A DNA stretch of 64,000 bases from Micromonospora sp. Llam0 (GTDB lineage Bacteria > Actinomycetota > Actinomycetes > Mycobacteriales > Micromonosporaceae): NCBI RefSeq assembly GCF_003751085.1, contig NZ_RJJY01000002.1:1550001-1614000 (forward strand), read 5' to 3'. Each line of letters starts with the position of its first letter. Positions within the stretch are counted from its first letter, which is position 1. Of the stretch, positions 1 to 8,648 are shown in pieces. The notes beneath the pieces were generated by a model. That model searched no databases. It was not told the origin of the DNA and saw only the letters and a list, made by a program, of their open reading frames with translations. A program made the position numbers and the translations under genes.

Positions 1-749
1 CAACGACGCCGGTGAGGTACTGGCCGAAGCTCCCGTCGTGCAACGCCCGGCCCACCTGCAGGCCGCTGTTCGCCCGCCAGCCGGCCGTGTACGCGGCAGT
101 GCCGGTCGCAGAAAGGTAGCCGTCGACGTAAAGTCTCACCTCCTGGCGCGCCGAGTCGTAGACCACCGCCAAGTGCTGGCCGAAGTAATCCCATTCCGGG
201 TACGTCAAGTTGTCGGAGACGACTGTCGTCGTCGGGTCGGTGGTGTTCTGCTGTGGCAGGACCAGTTCCCAGCGATTCGACGCGGCGTGGCAGCGGATGA
301 CGAACCCGCTAGCCGTCGTACCAGCCTGGGACAGCACCGCCTGGTCGGTGTCTCCGCAGTTCGGGCCCGGCAACCGCACCCGTACGCCGACGGTGAAGCT
401 GCGGTCGGTCACCGCGACCGGCCCGTCGGTCTGCGCCCAGTCGTCGACTCCGTCGAGCACCAGATGCCCATCGCCTACCAGCGGGGTCTCAACGAACGGG
501 TCCTCGTCCATATCCGGGGCGTACAGGTGCGAATCGCCGTGTAGCCGCAGGTCCGCGCCGCCGCCGTACTCCGGGCTGTTGCCGTCGGTGGCCTCGTCCA
601 GCGGCCAGTAGCCGAACGAGGTCGTCGGCCGAGCCGACAGGTCTCGCGCCTCGCGGGACACCAGTACGCGGTCGAAGACCGCGACGTCGGCCATGTCTCC
701 GGCCCAGCCCGCGGTGTAGCCGCTGCCGCTGACGGCACGACCCGGAGCC
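1..749 (-). pseudogene. 3' fragment of a LamG-domain secreted protein gene, cut by an IS element
   Basis: Reading leftward in the frame whose codons begin at positions congruent to 1 mod 3 gives an uninterrupted protein closely similar to the C-terminal part of the intact LamG protein at 15489-19127. Examples are GRAVSGSGYTAGWAGD, FGYWPLDEATDG, LVLDGVDDWAQTDGPVAVTD and DTDQAVLSQAGTTASGFV. The fragment contains the end of one LamG (concanavalin A-like) domain and most of a second, and continues past the left edge of the window. It has no start codon: its first residues abut the terminal inverted repeat of the IS3-family element at 750. The matching upstream piece of the same gene is an 80-90 bp remnant near 8201-8291. 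It is therefore a broken paralogue of the LamG gene in the RHS operon. Function is presumably lost, although an internal start cannot be excluded. Confidence 0.85.
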
Positions 750-783
750 TGTCAAGGCAAGTGAGACAGCTTCTTGATTTTTC

Positions 784-1824
784 TTAGCTTTGTGTTGCTG
801 GGTGTGTGGTCGTGGGCGGGGTGGTGCTCTGGTCGGGGGCGGTGTTGTCTGGTTTGTTGATCCATGCCCGGTCCGGTAGGCGGGGCGGCTGGGGTCGGCG
901 GCGGCCAAACCGGTGTGGGTGAGCCGCACGGGCGGCGTCGAGGGTGTGCTGGCGTTGCTGACGGATCTGTCCAGCGGTGCCGTGGTGCACCGAGGCGGGG
1001 GTGTGCAGGCCGATCCCGGAGTGCCGGTGCTCGTGGTTGTAGTAGGTGTAGAAGGCTTCGCAGTGCTGCCGGGCGTGCTGGATCGACCCGAACCGGTCGG
1101 GGAACGTGGGGTCGTACTTCAGGGTCTTGAAGCTCGCCTCGATGTACGGGTTGTCGTTGGATGTCTTGGGTCGGCTGTGACTGCGGCCGATCTTCAGGTC
1201 TGTGAGGAGTTGGGTGATGGTCTTGCAGGTCATCGCCGCGCCCCGGTCGGCGTGCACGGTCAGCTGGTCGGGGTCGACGCGTTCGCGGGCGGCGGCGTCG
1301 GCGATCAGCGCTTCGGCGAGTTGGCCGTCCTCGTGCGTGGCGACCAGGTGACCGACGACGTAGCGGGACCAGATGTCGATCACGGTGTACAGGTGGTACC
1401 AGACGCCTTTGACGGGTCCGCGTAGCTTCGTGATGTCCCAGCTCCATATCTGGTTCGCGGCGTCGGCGACGAGTTCGGGTTTGGTGCGGGCCGGGTGGGT
1501 GGCCTGGTTGCGGCGTTCGCCGTTCTGTCCAGCGGCGCGCAGGATTCGGTACATGGTGGACTCGGAGCACCACCAGCGGCCCTCGTCGAGTTCGCGTGCC
1601 CATACCTGTGCGGGTGCCAGGTCCTGGTAGGGCGGGCTGTTGAGCAGGTCGAGGACCTGCTGTCGTTCGGTTTCGGTCAGTGCGGACGGTGATGGTCTGC
1701 GGGGTGTCCGGGGCTTCGGCGGTGTCGGGTCGCGGTGGCGGTAGATGGTGGCTCGGGACAGGCCGGTCAGTCGGCACGCCGCAGCGGTGCCCCACAGTGG
1801 TGTCAGCGCGGTGTGCGCCTCGCC
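784..1824 (-). CDS. IS3-family transposase, OrfB (rve/DDE integrase core)
   Basis: This is the catalytic subunit that cuts and joins the IS ends, made as an OrfAB fusion by frameshifting. The protein shows the IS3 DDE pattern: WSWDITKL supplies the first Asp, VHADRG the second, and NPYIEASFKTLKYD the Glu, followed by the YYNHEHRHSGI block. The reading frame extends upstream of the first ATG (1554) through residues such as RLTGLSRATIYRHRDP and ARELDEGRWWCSESTMYRI. It overlaps the end of orfA, as expected for programmed -1 frameshifting. The upstream limit given here is approximate. No stop interrupts the core, so the element may still be active. Confidence 0.8.
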   Translation of the reverse strand, partial: GEAHTALTPLWGTAAACRLTGLSRATIYRHRDPTPPKPRTPRRPSPSALTETERQQVLDLLNSPPYQDLAPAQVWARELDEGRWWCSESTMYRILRAAGQNGERRNQATHPARTKPELVADAANQIWSWDITKLRGPVKGVWYHLYTVIDIWSRYVVGHLVATHEDGQLAEALIADAAARERVDPDQLTVHADRGAAMTCKTITQLLTDLKIGRSHSRPKTSNDNPYIEASFKTLKYDPTFPDRFGSIQHARQHCEAFYTYYNHEHRHSGIGLHTPASVHHGTAGQIRQQRQHTLDAARAAHPHRFGRRRPQPPRLPDRAWINKPDNTAPDQSTTPPTTTHPATQS

Positions 1825-2231
1825 GAGGCCGGCGGGGGTGTCGCGGTGTCCGCGCTCTCGGAGAGCAGTTCCAAGAGCGCGTGCGCTTTTCCCATGATGT
1901 CCAGTGCTGTGCGTGTCTTGGTCAGCTCGATCTCGAGGCGGGCGTTCTGTCGACGTAGCCGGGCGAGTTCGGCTGACTCGGTGTTCTTCCGGGTCCGTTC
2001 GGTGGACTGGCGTCGGTCGGTCAGGCCTGCCGCTGCGCCCGCGTCACGGGCCTTGCGCCAGTCCAGGATGTGTGATCCGTACAGGCGTTCCCGGCGCAGG
2101 ATCGCACCCCGGGCCGTGGCGTCGGGGGCCGCGTCGTATTCCGCGAGGATCCTGGCCTTGAACTCTGCGGTGAATGTCCGACGAACCGGCTTGGCGTCCA
2201 GATCGCCGGAACCGATGGACTTGTCTGCCAT
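1803..2231 (-). CDS. IS3-family transposase, OrfA (HTH DNA-binding subunit)
   Basis: A 142-residue protein with the helix-turn-helix seen in IS3 OrfA proteins (RRTFTAEFKARILAEYD, then the RERLYGSHILDWRKARD region). A leucine-rich coiled coil follows (ELARLRRQNARLEIELTKTR). It recognises the IS ends and provides the N-terminal part of the OrfAB transposase. Its 3' end overlaps the orfB frame near 1803-1824, where the frameshift would occur. The length is slightly above the usual 90-120 residues. Confidence 0.85.
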   Translation of the reverse strand: MADKSIGSGDLDAKPVRRTFTAEFKARILAEYDAAPDATARGAILRRERLYGSHILDWRKARDAGAAAGLTDRRQSTERTRKNTESAELARLRRQNARLEIELTKTRTALDIMGKAHALLELLSESADTATPPPASARRTPR

Positions 2232-2730
2232 GCTGATGAACTCCCCTCAGACCCGTCCCGGGGAGCGTATCCCCTGGTAGACGGCCTGTCTCAACTCAGC
2301 CTGACAGAGAGGGAGACCTGGATGGGCGAACGCAAGTGAACCGTCGTCGACCCCTCGTTAACGTTGAGCCCCTTTGCTGGCAGGCGGCGGGGGTGGCAAG
2401 GGCCGGCCGGGGAAGGTCCGGCAGGTGGCACGAGAGAGGTAAGGGTCTCGGTGCGAGGACACCACTGCCCTCGGGGGATAGACGGCGCCCTGCCAGGTCG
2501 TATCTGAAGGGTGTGGAACACGGAAACCCCGTCACGCGCCGGTTGATCCGGTGGACGTGCCCGTAAGGGGCGTTGACGTGCGCGGCGGGAACAGGATGGC
2601 TCAAGAAGCGAACGCCAGGACGTCGAAAGGCACTGGGAAACGCGCGGCACGCGGCTGCTCCTCCAAGCAGTTGCCGTAGCGATAACCACCTGGATACCGG
2701 GCACGTTCCCGGACGGGAAACCGGGCTGAC

Positions 2731-4326
2731 GTGAGCCAGGTGAGTCGTGAATGGAAGGTGCGGATGCGCAGGGAATTGCGGGGGATGTTGGACGCTTCGG
2801 CGAACAGACCCGCAGACGAGCGCTTCGACTGGTGGCCGGGCGTCGTCTGGTCGAAGGTCGAGGCGGACGTACGTGCGTTGAGGCAACGGATCTTCACGGC
2901 GGCAAAGGACGCGGACCACAAGCGGGTCCGCAGCTTGCAACGCCTGATGCTGCGGTCACGAGCGAACGTGCTCGTATCCGTGCGCCGGGTGACGCAGGAC
3001 AACGCGGGACGCCACACCGCCGGGGTGGACGGTGTTGTCGTTCTCGACGACGAGTCACGGACCGCCATGGTTCAGTGGCTGTCGAAGAACGCGATGACGA
3101 CGACGCCCTCGCCGGTGAGGCGTGTCTACATCCCGAAAGCGAACGGCAAACGCCGACCGCTCGGCATCCCGACGCTGATCGATCGCGCCATCCAGGCGAT
3201 GGTCCGTAACGCGCTGGAGCCGGAGTGGGAAGCCCGCTTCGAGCCGGACGTCTACGGCTTCCGGCCCGGACGTGGCTGCCATGACGCCATCGAGTCGATC
3301 TTCGGCCTGTGCGGGAAGCGCAAGTCGCTTCGCGCATGGGTGCTGGACGCCGACTTGAAGGCGGCGTTCGACAACATCGACCATGACCACCTCCTGGCCA
3401 TGCTGAACGGGTTCCCCGCCAGGGAACACGTCGCCGCGTGGTTGAAGGCCGGGGTCATGGAGCAGGGCGAGTATCTGCCGACCGAGGCGGGAACCCCGCA
3501 AGGTGGCATCATCTCACCGCTGCTGTTGAACATCGCCATGCACGGGATGGAGGAAGCCGCCGGGGAACGCAGGTACTCCCCGACCAGGAAGTCACAGGCG
3601 GACGGGATCGTGCCCGGCACTCCGGCCGTTGTCCGCTACGCGGACGACTTCGTGGTCATGTGCCACACCCGCGAGGAAGCCCTGGCGGTCAAGGCGCGGC
3701 TAACGGAATGGTTCAAGCCCCGAGGGCTGGCGTTCAACGAGGACAAGACACAAATCGTGCCCTTGTCCGAGGGGTTCGACTTCCTCGGGTTCACCATCAG
3801 GCGCTACCCGACCAGCGGGAAGGTCCTGACCATGCCATCCAAGGCCGCGCGGCAACGGATCCGCGACAAGCTCAGAGTCGAAGTGACCAGACGCAACGGT
3901 GCCAACGCGGCGGCGATCATCGCCGCGCTCAACCCGATCATCCGGGGATGGGCGGCGTACTACCGTATCGGAGCGTCAAAGAAGATCTACGCCCAGTTGG
4001 ACTACTGGATGTGGATACGCCTTTGGCGCTGGGCGCGACGCGCGCATCCGAACAAGGGGAATCGATGGGTTCAGGCTCGCTACTGGGGACGGTTCAACCC
4101 CAGACGCGACGACCGGTGGGTGTTCGGCGACCACGACAGTGGTCGCGACCTGCGACGATTCGCATGGACTCCCATTGTCCGCCACGTGAAGGTGAAGGGC
4201 CGGGCATCCGTCGATGACCCGACCCTGACCGACTACTGGCGACAGCGCCGCAGACGGCGACCGGACCCCACCGAGATCCTGCCGACGTTCCTCCCCGCAC
4301 CTGACACCGTCCTTGGACTTGCTTGA
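2731..4326 (+). CDS. ltrA: Group II intron reverse transcriptase/maturase (no HNH domain)
   Basis: A 531-residue intron-encoded protein that helps the intron RNA fold and splice and copies it into DNA at new sites. RT motifs in order: VYIPKANGKRRPLGIPT, YGFRPGRGCHDAI, DADLKAAFDNIDHDHLL, GTPQGGIISPLLLN, the catalytic VRYADDFVVM, and FLGFTI. The thumb/maturase X domain follows with IIRGWAAYYRIGASKKI and a WRWARRAHPNKGNRW block. There is no C-terminal HNH endonuclease, so it would retrohome without second-strand cleavage or via replication-fork primers. The start is a GTG at 2731; domain V begins at the stop codon, an unusually tight arrangement. Frame and motifs look intact. Confidence 0.92.
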   Translation: MSQVSREWKVRMRRELRGMLDASANRPADERFDWWPGVVWSKVEADVRALRQRIFTAAKDADHKRVRSLQRLMLRSRANVLVSVRRVTQDNAGRHTAGVDGVVVLDDESRTAMVQWLSKNAMTTTPSPVRRVYIPKANGKRRPLGIPTLIDRAIQAMVRNALEPEWEARFEPDVYGFRPGRGCHDAIESIFGLCGKRKSLRAWVLDADLKAAFDNIDHDHLLAMLNGFPAREHVAAWLKAGVMEQGEYLPTEAGTPQGGIISPLLLNIAMHGMEEAAGERRYSPTRKSQADGIVPGTPAVVRYADDFVVMCHTREEALAVKARLTEWFKPRGLAFNEDKTQIVPLSEGFDFLGFTIRRYPTSGKVLTMPSKAARQRIRDKLRVEVTRRNGANAAAIIAALNPIIRGWAAYYRIGASKKIYAQLDYWMWIRLWRWARRAHPNKGNRWVQARYWGRFNPRRDDRWVFGDHDSGRDLRRFAWTPIVRHVKVKGRASVDDPTLTDYWRQRRRRRPDPTEILPTFLPAPDTVLGLA

Positions 4327-4357
4327 GCCGGATGCTCTGAAAGGGGCACGTCCGGTG
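4325..4357 (+). ncRNA. Group II intron 1 domain V
   Basis: The strand folds as a domain V hairpin: GAGCCGGATG pairs with CACGTCCGGT around a CTGAAAGGGG distal part, with the AGC catalytic triad near the base. It overlaps the stop of the maturase gene by two bases. A small GCGCC/GTGA/GGCGC hairpin follows directly and may belong to domain VI. Confidence 0.75.
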
Positions 4358-4886
4358 TGCGCCGTGAGGCGCTTCGTTGTATCCCCCGCGCAGCGGGGAG
4401 GAACTGGAGGGAGGTTCCTGGGTCTGCCGGCTTACCTGGACGCGAAAGCGCGAGGGGACAAGAGCATGCCGGAAGCGTGACGGTTGTCTGGAGGCGTCCA
4501 GGGTGACGTGTCACGGGACCCGCCCGATATGGCCAAGGCTGGATTGCTTGAAGCCCAATCCCCAGCGATGAATGTGCGCATCCATCGGAATGACGCTTGA
4601 AACCGATGCCGCGTCGTGCGTCGGCATGAACCCGGAGGTCGATGCAACCTCCACGGCGTGTGGCACCGCCCAACGAGGGCGGGTGAGGGGATGAGTGGGC
4701 GGCCTACGTCGGGCTCGACACGTATGACGAAGACGTACCACGGGATCGCCTACGGGACGCGAGTCCTACGGCGACGGAGTGCCCGTAGTAGTCGCGGGAG
4801 TCACGACCCGCCAGGGAGGCCGGGAAAGCCGGACCGCAGGGCGAAGGGGCACAGGTGATCACGACGTCCAGCGATGGGAGGTACGC

Positions 4887-6677
4887 GTGATGCGGAACGC
4901 CGCAACGGTGCTGGGCGTCATCCGAGAACGCGGCAGGCGTGGCCTGCCGATCGAGAGGCTGTATCGGCAACTGTTCAACCCGCAGTTGTTCCTGCTGGCC
5001 TACGGGCGCATCTACGCCAACAAGGGGTCGATGACGCCCGGGGTCACGCCGGAGACCGTGGACGGCATGTCCCTGGCCAAGATCGAAGCGATCATCGACG
5101 TGCTACGTCGTGAGCGCTACCGATGGCGGCCGGTCAAGCGTGTGCATATCCCGAAGAGCAACGGGAGATCGCGCCCGCTGGGCCTGCCGACGTGGTCGGA
5201 CAAACTGGTCGCTGAGGTGGTGCGCCTGCTGTTGGAGGCGTACTACGACGTCCAGTTCTCCGACCGGTCCCACGGCTTCCGTCCGGGCCGGGGCTGCCAC
5301 ACCGCGTTGAGTGAGGTGGTCGAGGTCTGGAAGGGAACGCACTGGTTCATCGAGGGCGACATCTCCGACTGCTTCGGGTCTCTTGATCACCAGGTCATGG
5401 GCTCGATTCTGGCGGAGAAGATCCATGACGGCCGGTTCCTGCGGTTGGTGTCCAACATGCTCACGGCCGGGTACCTGCAAGACTGGCGATGGCACGCCAC
5501 GCTCAGCGGTGCGCCGCAGGGCGGAGTGGCGTCACCGGTCTTGTCGAACATCTACCTGGACCGGTTGGACCGGTTCGTCGAACAGACTCTGCTGCCTGAA
5601 TACCATCAAGGCGTCCGGCGTCGGCGCCACCGCGCCTACCAAGTCGTCGTCGACCAGATCGCGAAGGCCAAACGCCACGGTGACCGTGCTGCGGTCCGGC
5701 TGCTCACGCAGCGCCGCCGCCGGATACCGAGCCAGGACCCCAACGATCCGGGCTATCGACGACTTCGGTATGTGCGCTACGCCGACGACTGGCTGCTGGG
5801 GTTCGCCGGACCGCGGCACGAAGCCGAACAGATCAAGACACGGATCGCGACGTTCCTGCGCGAGGAACTCAAGCTGGAACTCTCGCCATCCAAGACGTTG
5901 ATCACCCACGCCACCAGCCAGGCGGCGCAGTTCCTCGGCTACGAGATCAAGACGCAACACTCGGACACGAAGATCACCCGGGGCCGCCGAGCGGCCAACG
6001 GGGCAATCGGACTGTTCGTGCCCCGCGACGTCATCAGACAGCGATGCGCGAACTACCTGCGCGAAGGCAAACCCGCCCAACGCGGTGCGCTGCTTCACGA
6101 CGACGACTTCACCATCGTCGCGAAGTACCAGGCCGAGTACCGGGGCCTGGTCCAGTACTACCTCCTCGCCCAGGACGTGTTCCGCCTGGACACCCTGCGC
6201 TGGGTCATGGAGACCTCCATGCTCAAGACCCTCGCAGGCAAACACCGGTCCACCGTCACGAAGATGGCCCGCAAGTACAAGACGGTCATCGGCACCCCTG
6301 ACGGGCCACGGACCTGTTTCCAGGTCACCGTCCCCCGGGACCGAGGCAGGAAGCCACTGGTCGCCCGTTTCGGTGGGATACCGCTCCGCCGCCAACGCGC
6401 AGCGGTCCTGACCGACATGTCACCGATCATGGCCAGCACCAACCGCAACGAACTGATCCACCGGCTGCTGGCCGGACGATGCGAGCTCTGCGAGTCCACC
6501 GACAGGTTGGAAGTCCATCACCTGCGGAAACTCGCCGACCTCAACCGCCGCGATCGACCCGACAAACCCGCGTGGGTGCACCTCATGGCCAAACGGCGCC
6601 GCAAGACCCTCGTGATCTGCCGGAACTGCCACGAGGACATCCACGCCGGTCGGACACGCACATCCACCCGGAACTGA
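4887..6677 (+). CDS. ltrA: Group II intron reverse transcriptase/maturase with HNH endonuclease
   Basis: About 596 residues from the GTG at 4887 (an ATG follows directly at 4890; an SD-like GGGAGG precedes). It is a multifunctional intron protein: RNA maturase, reverse transcriptase and target-DNA nicking. Visible RT motifs are VHIPKSNGRSRPLGLPT, HGFRPGRGCHTAL, EGDISDCFGSLDH, GAPQGGVASPVLSNIYLD, the catalytic VRYADDWLLGF, and FLGYEIK. After the maturase region, the C-terminus has an HNH zinc-ribbon: CELCESTDRLEVHHLRKL, then VICRNCHEDIHAG, with two Cys pairs and the HH...N...H catalytic set. It differs strongly from the RT of intron 1, so the pair did not arise by simple tandem duplication. 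The reading frame is intact. Confidence 0.92.
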   Translation: MMRNAATVLGVIRERGRRGLPIERLYRQLFNPQLFLLAYGRIYANKGSMTPGVTPETVDGMSLAKIEAIIDVLRRERYRWRPVKRVHIPKSNGRSRPLGLPTWSDKLVAEVVRLLLEAYYDVQFSDRSHGFRPGRGCHTALSEVVEVWKGTHWFIEGDISDCFGSLDHQVMGSILAEKIHDGRFLRLVSNMLTAGYLQDWRWHATLSGAPQGGVASPVLSNIYLDRLDRFVEQTLLPEYHQGVRRRRHRAYQVVVDQIAKAKRHGDRAAVRLLTQRRRRIPSQDPNDPGYRRLRYVRYADDWLLGFAGPRHEAEQIKTRIATFLREELKLELSPSKTLITHATSQAAQFLGYEIKTQHSDTKITRGRRAANGAIGLFVPRDVIRQRCANYLREGKPAQRGALLHDDDFTIVAKYQAEYRGLVQYYLLAQDVFRLDTLRWVMETSMLKTLAGKHRSTVTKMARKYKTVIGTPDGPRTCFQVTVPRDRGRKPLVARFGGIPLRRQRAAVLTDMSPIMASTNRNELIHRLLAGRCELCESTDRLEVHHLRKLADLNRRDRPDKPAWVHLMAKRRRKTLVICRNCHEDIHAGRTRTSTRN

Positions 6678-6685
6678 CCACTGGA

Positions 6686-6720
6686 GAGCCGTGTGTCAGG
6701 GAAACCGACCAGCACGGTTC
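6686..6720 (+). ncRNA. Group II intron 2 domain V
   Basis: GAGCCGTGTG pairs with CACGGTTC around a CAGGGAAACCGACC loop region, giving the domain V hairpin with its GAAA tetraloop-like cap. It begins nine bases after the stop of the HNH-type maturase, the normal place for domain V. Confidence 0.8.
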
Positions 6721-6789
6721 GGGAAGAGGCCGACGGAAAAGGACCCACACCATGGGCACCTCGCCGGCGGCCCACTTCACTCTGAGGGG

Positions 6790-6815
6790 GCCCCGACCCA
6801 GCAATGGGTCGGGGC
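6790..6815. repeat. Perfect 10-bp palindrome at the intron/transposase junction
   Basis: GCCCCGACCC (6790-6799) and GGGTCGGGGC (6806-6815) are perfect inverted repeats around a 6-base loop. The palindrome sits exactly where similarity to IS1634-like transposases stops and where intron 2 should end. Some group II introns insert beside stem-loops, so this may be the intron target or a transcription terminator. It could also be the junction of a deletion. Confidence 0.7.
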
Positions 6816-8093
6816 TACCCGACAGTCCGACCAGCTTGCGTGCCCTGGCCAGGGACGCTTCGTCGAGGGTGCGGGCGTCGCCGTTGATGGTGACGAACCT
6901 CGGAGTCCGTGCCGCCTTCTCCCCGGCGATGACGGCCCGCGCCTTCGCTTCCTGGGCGTTGAGTGTCCTGTTGTCCCGGGCGGCGCGGCTGGCGGAGTAC
7001 GCCCACACCGCCCGCCATGAACGGGTGTGGGTTTTCGGGTGCCACACCGGTTCGGCCTTGAGGGCGGGGTCGTTGTCGCGGTTGGCGCCGGTGCGGGGGG
7101 TGACGGTGTCGATGGTCTGTCCGTCGGTGAAGTGGTCGCCATGCCAGCGGTAGTGCGACTCGAGGTCGATCGGCGCCTTGGTGGTGCGTGAACCGACGAT
7201 GAAGCCGAGGCCGGCGTCGTCGAGTTCGCGTAGGTTGGTCGCCGAGAGCATGCCGGCGTCGGCGACGATGACCATGCCGGTGATCTGGTGGCGGGCCTGG
7301 AACTGGCGGATGACCGGCAGCAACGTCAACGTTTCGGCCTTGCTGCCGGCGAAGCAGCCGATCTCCAACGGGAACCCGTGCCGGTCGACCAGCAGCCCGA
7401 CGACGATCTGCGGGTCCACCCGCCGCTCTTTGGAGTAGCCGACCCTGCGCAGGTCGTCCTCTTTCTCGGCTTCGAAGTACAACGTGGTCACGTCGTACAG
7501 GCACAGGCTGACGTCGCCGTTGTTCATGGCGTGGGCGAAGCACAGCCGCGCGATCTGGTCCCGGTACGCGCCTGTGTGGGCGCGGGTCAGGGTGCGGCGC
7601 ATCGTCTTCTCGCTGGCCGGCTGACACCCCAGGTCGGTCAGTACCCGGCCGGTGTCGCGGATCGAGGTCGGTTCCACGATCCGCGCGATCGCCAGGTCCC
7701 GGAACACCTTGTCGTCCAGGGCGTCGAACCCGAGGCAGGTGAACACCGAGGCCAGCGCCTCGTACAGCACCCGCGACGCCGTCGACACCACCCGCGGCGC
7801 GGCGACCGCCGCCGGCCCACGCTCCGACGAACCGGCGACTTCGAACAGCCCCGCGTCGCTGGCCGGGCCGATCAGTGTCGTCCTCTGCGCGCCCGGGGCG
7901 ACACCGAGGTCGAACTCGCCCTGACCGGGATCGGCGAGCAACTCGCGGGGCCCGTGCCCATCAGCAGCCCCAACTCGGCCTCGGTATGCGCCGAGCCCAC
8001 ATGAGCCACGATCCGCCGACGTCCCCCGACGGACTCGGCGATCTGCACCGCCGTCGCGCCCGAGGCCGTCCGCACCCGCCGAATCCACGCCAT
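6816..8093 (-). pseudogene. IS1634-like transposase, frameshifted and 3'-truncated
   Basis: The N-terminus is read from the ATG at 8093 (MAWIRRVRTASGATAVQIAE, then RIVAHVGSAHTEAELGLLM). Around 7950 the family-like sequence moves to another frame (GPRELLADPGQGEFDLG). It continues through the DDE region: SLCLYDVTTLYFEAE, RVDPQIVVGLLVDRHGFPLE, and VIVADAGMLSATNL. Similarity ends at ARKLVGLSG near 6816, roughly 100-150 residues short of the usual C-terminus; the frame then runs into intron DNA. One frameshift plus loss of the 3' end make this a dead copy. The IS end upstream of 8093 was not identified. Confidence 0.8.
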
Positions 8094-8200
8094 GAACCCG
8101 AGCGTAAGGGGAACCGTTAGTGCCTCAGAAACACCCCACCAGCACCCAACACCCCAGGTCAGAGCGCTACCCACCGTCGCGCCGGAAGCCGGTGACCGAA

Positions 8201-8291
8201 GTCAGGACTGACGCAGCGCCACCGGCTGTTCGTCGCCGTGGACGTACAGGGGTCATCGTGGTCAGCTCCGGGTCGTACGCGGCCGCCAGGC
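8201..8291 (-). pseudogene. Remnant of the interrupted LamG gene on the right side of the mobile nest
   Basis: This stretch aligns base by base with 16363-16432 in the intact LamG gene. The shared parts include GACGTACAG, GGTCATCGT/CGTCATCGT and CAGCTCCGGGTCGTACGCGG, and there are only scattered differences. In protein terms it covers the AAYDPEL to QPTAQRRS region; the fragment at 1-749 resumes about eight residues further on. Upstream of 8291 the similarity stops abruptly, so the 5' two-thirds of this gene copy is gone. The rest of 8094-8417 shows no gene. Confidence 0.75.
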
Positions 8292-8417
8292 CGCGCCCAT
8301 CCTGCATAGACCCCCGAATTCCTCCCAAACTCCCACCTCAGCCAGCCCTCAGCCGACTACGCAACGACCCTGACCGATCGGCGGACTACTAACAATAGCC
8401 GAAAACCGTTGATCGCT

Positions 8418-8645
8418 TCACACTCTTTCCGCCTGATCGATTAGAGTTCGCGGCAACTTCGATGCAGCACCAAGCACCTCCACCCCCACAAGCCTGCCAC
8501 TATCATCGAAGTCGAGATTGATCATTCCACCGACGCGAATTGGATCACATGGGTACATAGAGGCAACCCCACTAGGTCCCACCTCACCCAGATAGATATA
8601 GGCCGCATCAGCCTTCGCATCGTAAGTCACCCTAAACTCAGCCAC
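8418..8645 (-). CDS. DUF2283 small protein, likely immunity protein for the RHS toxin
   Basis: A 75-residue protein with the DUF2283 signature: FRVTYDAKADAAYIYL, then INLDFDDSGRLVGVEVLGAA and a short helix at the end. It starts three bases after the stop of the RHS-toxin gene, so it is translationally coupled to it. Position, size and AT-richer base composition shared with the toxin tip point to an immunity (antitoxin) role, binding the toxin in the producing cell. The family itself has no firmly established activity. The role is inferred from context. Confidence 0.7.
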   Translation of the reverse strand: MAEFRVTYDAKADAAYIYLGEVGPSGVASMYPCDPIRVGGMINLDFDDSGRLVGVEVLGAASKLPRTLIDQAERV

Positions 8646-8648
8646 TAC

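Larger units (their letters stand above)
750..2306 (-). mobile_element. IS3-family insertion sequence
   Basis: The element is bounded by imperfect terminal inverted repeats: TGTCAAGGCAAGTGAGACAG reading rightward from 750, and TGTCAGGCTGAGTTGAGACAG reading leftward from 2306. It carries the two-gene arrangement of the IS3 family, a small HTH orfA and a DDE orfB in a shifted frame, both on the minus strand. I saw no convincing short direct repeat at the ends (GGAGCC before, GAGAGG after). This suggests that one flank has been rearranged, which fits the adjoining group II intron DNA on the right. Confidence 0.85.
2307..4450 (+). mobile_element. Group II intron 1 (retroelement with RT ORF)
   Basis: A reverse transcriptase/maturase ORF is preceded by about 420 bp and followed by a domain V-like RNA hairpin, the layout of a bacterial group II intron. 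The upstream 2307-2730 stretch holds no gene and many GAAA/GUGA-type loops and short GC-rich inverted repeats, as expected for domains I-IV. Limits are approximate: I could not fix the 5' GUGYG end, and the intron starts directly beside the IS3 right end. The 3' end lies shortly after domain V. Confidence 0.65.
4451..6789 (+). mobile_element. Group II intron 2 (retroelement with RT-HNH ORF)
   Basis: A second group II intron lies head-to-tail behind the first. About 430 bp of gene-free, hairpin-rich sequence (4451-4886) precedes a reverse transcriptase with an HNH domain, and a clear domain V follows the ORF. The exact 5' end is not resolved; a GTGCG at 4356-4360, just after domain V of intron 1, is one candidate. 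The right end lies between domain V (6720) and the palindrome at 6790-6815, beside a truncated transposase. Confidence 0.65.
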
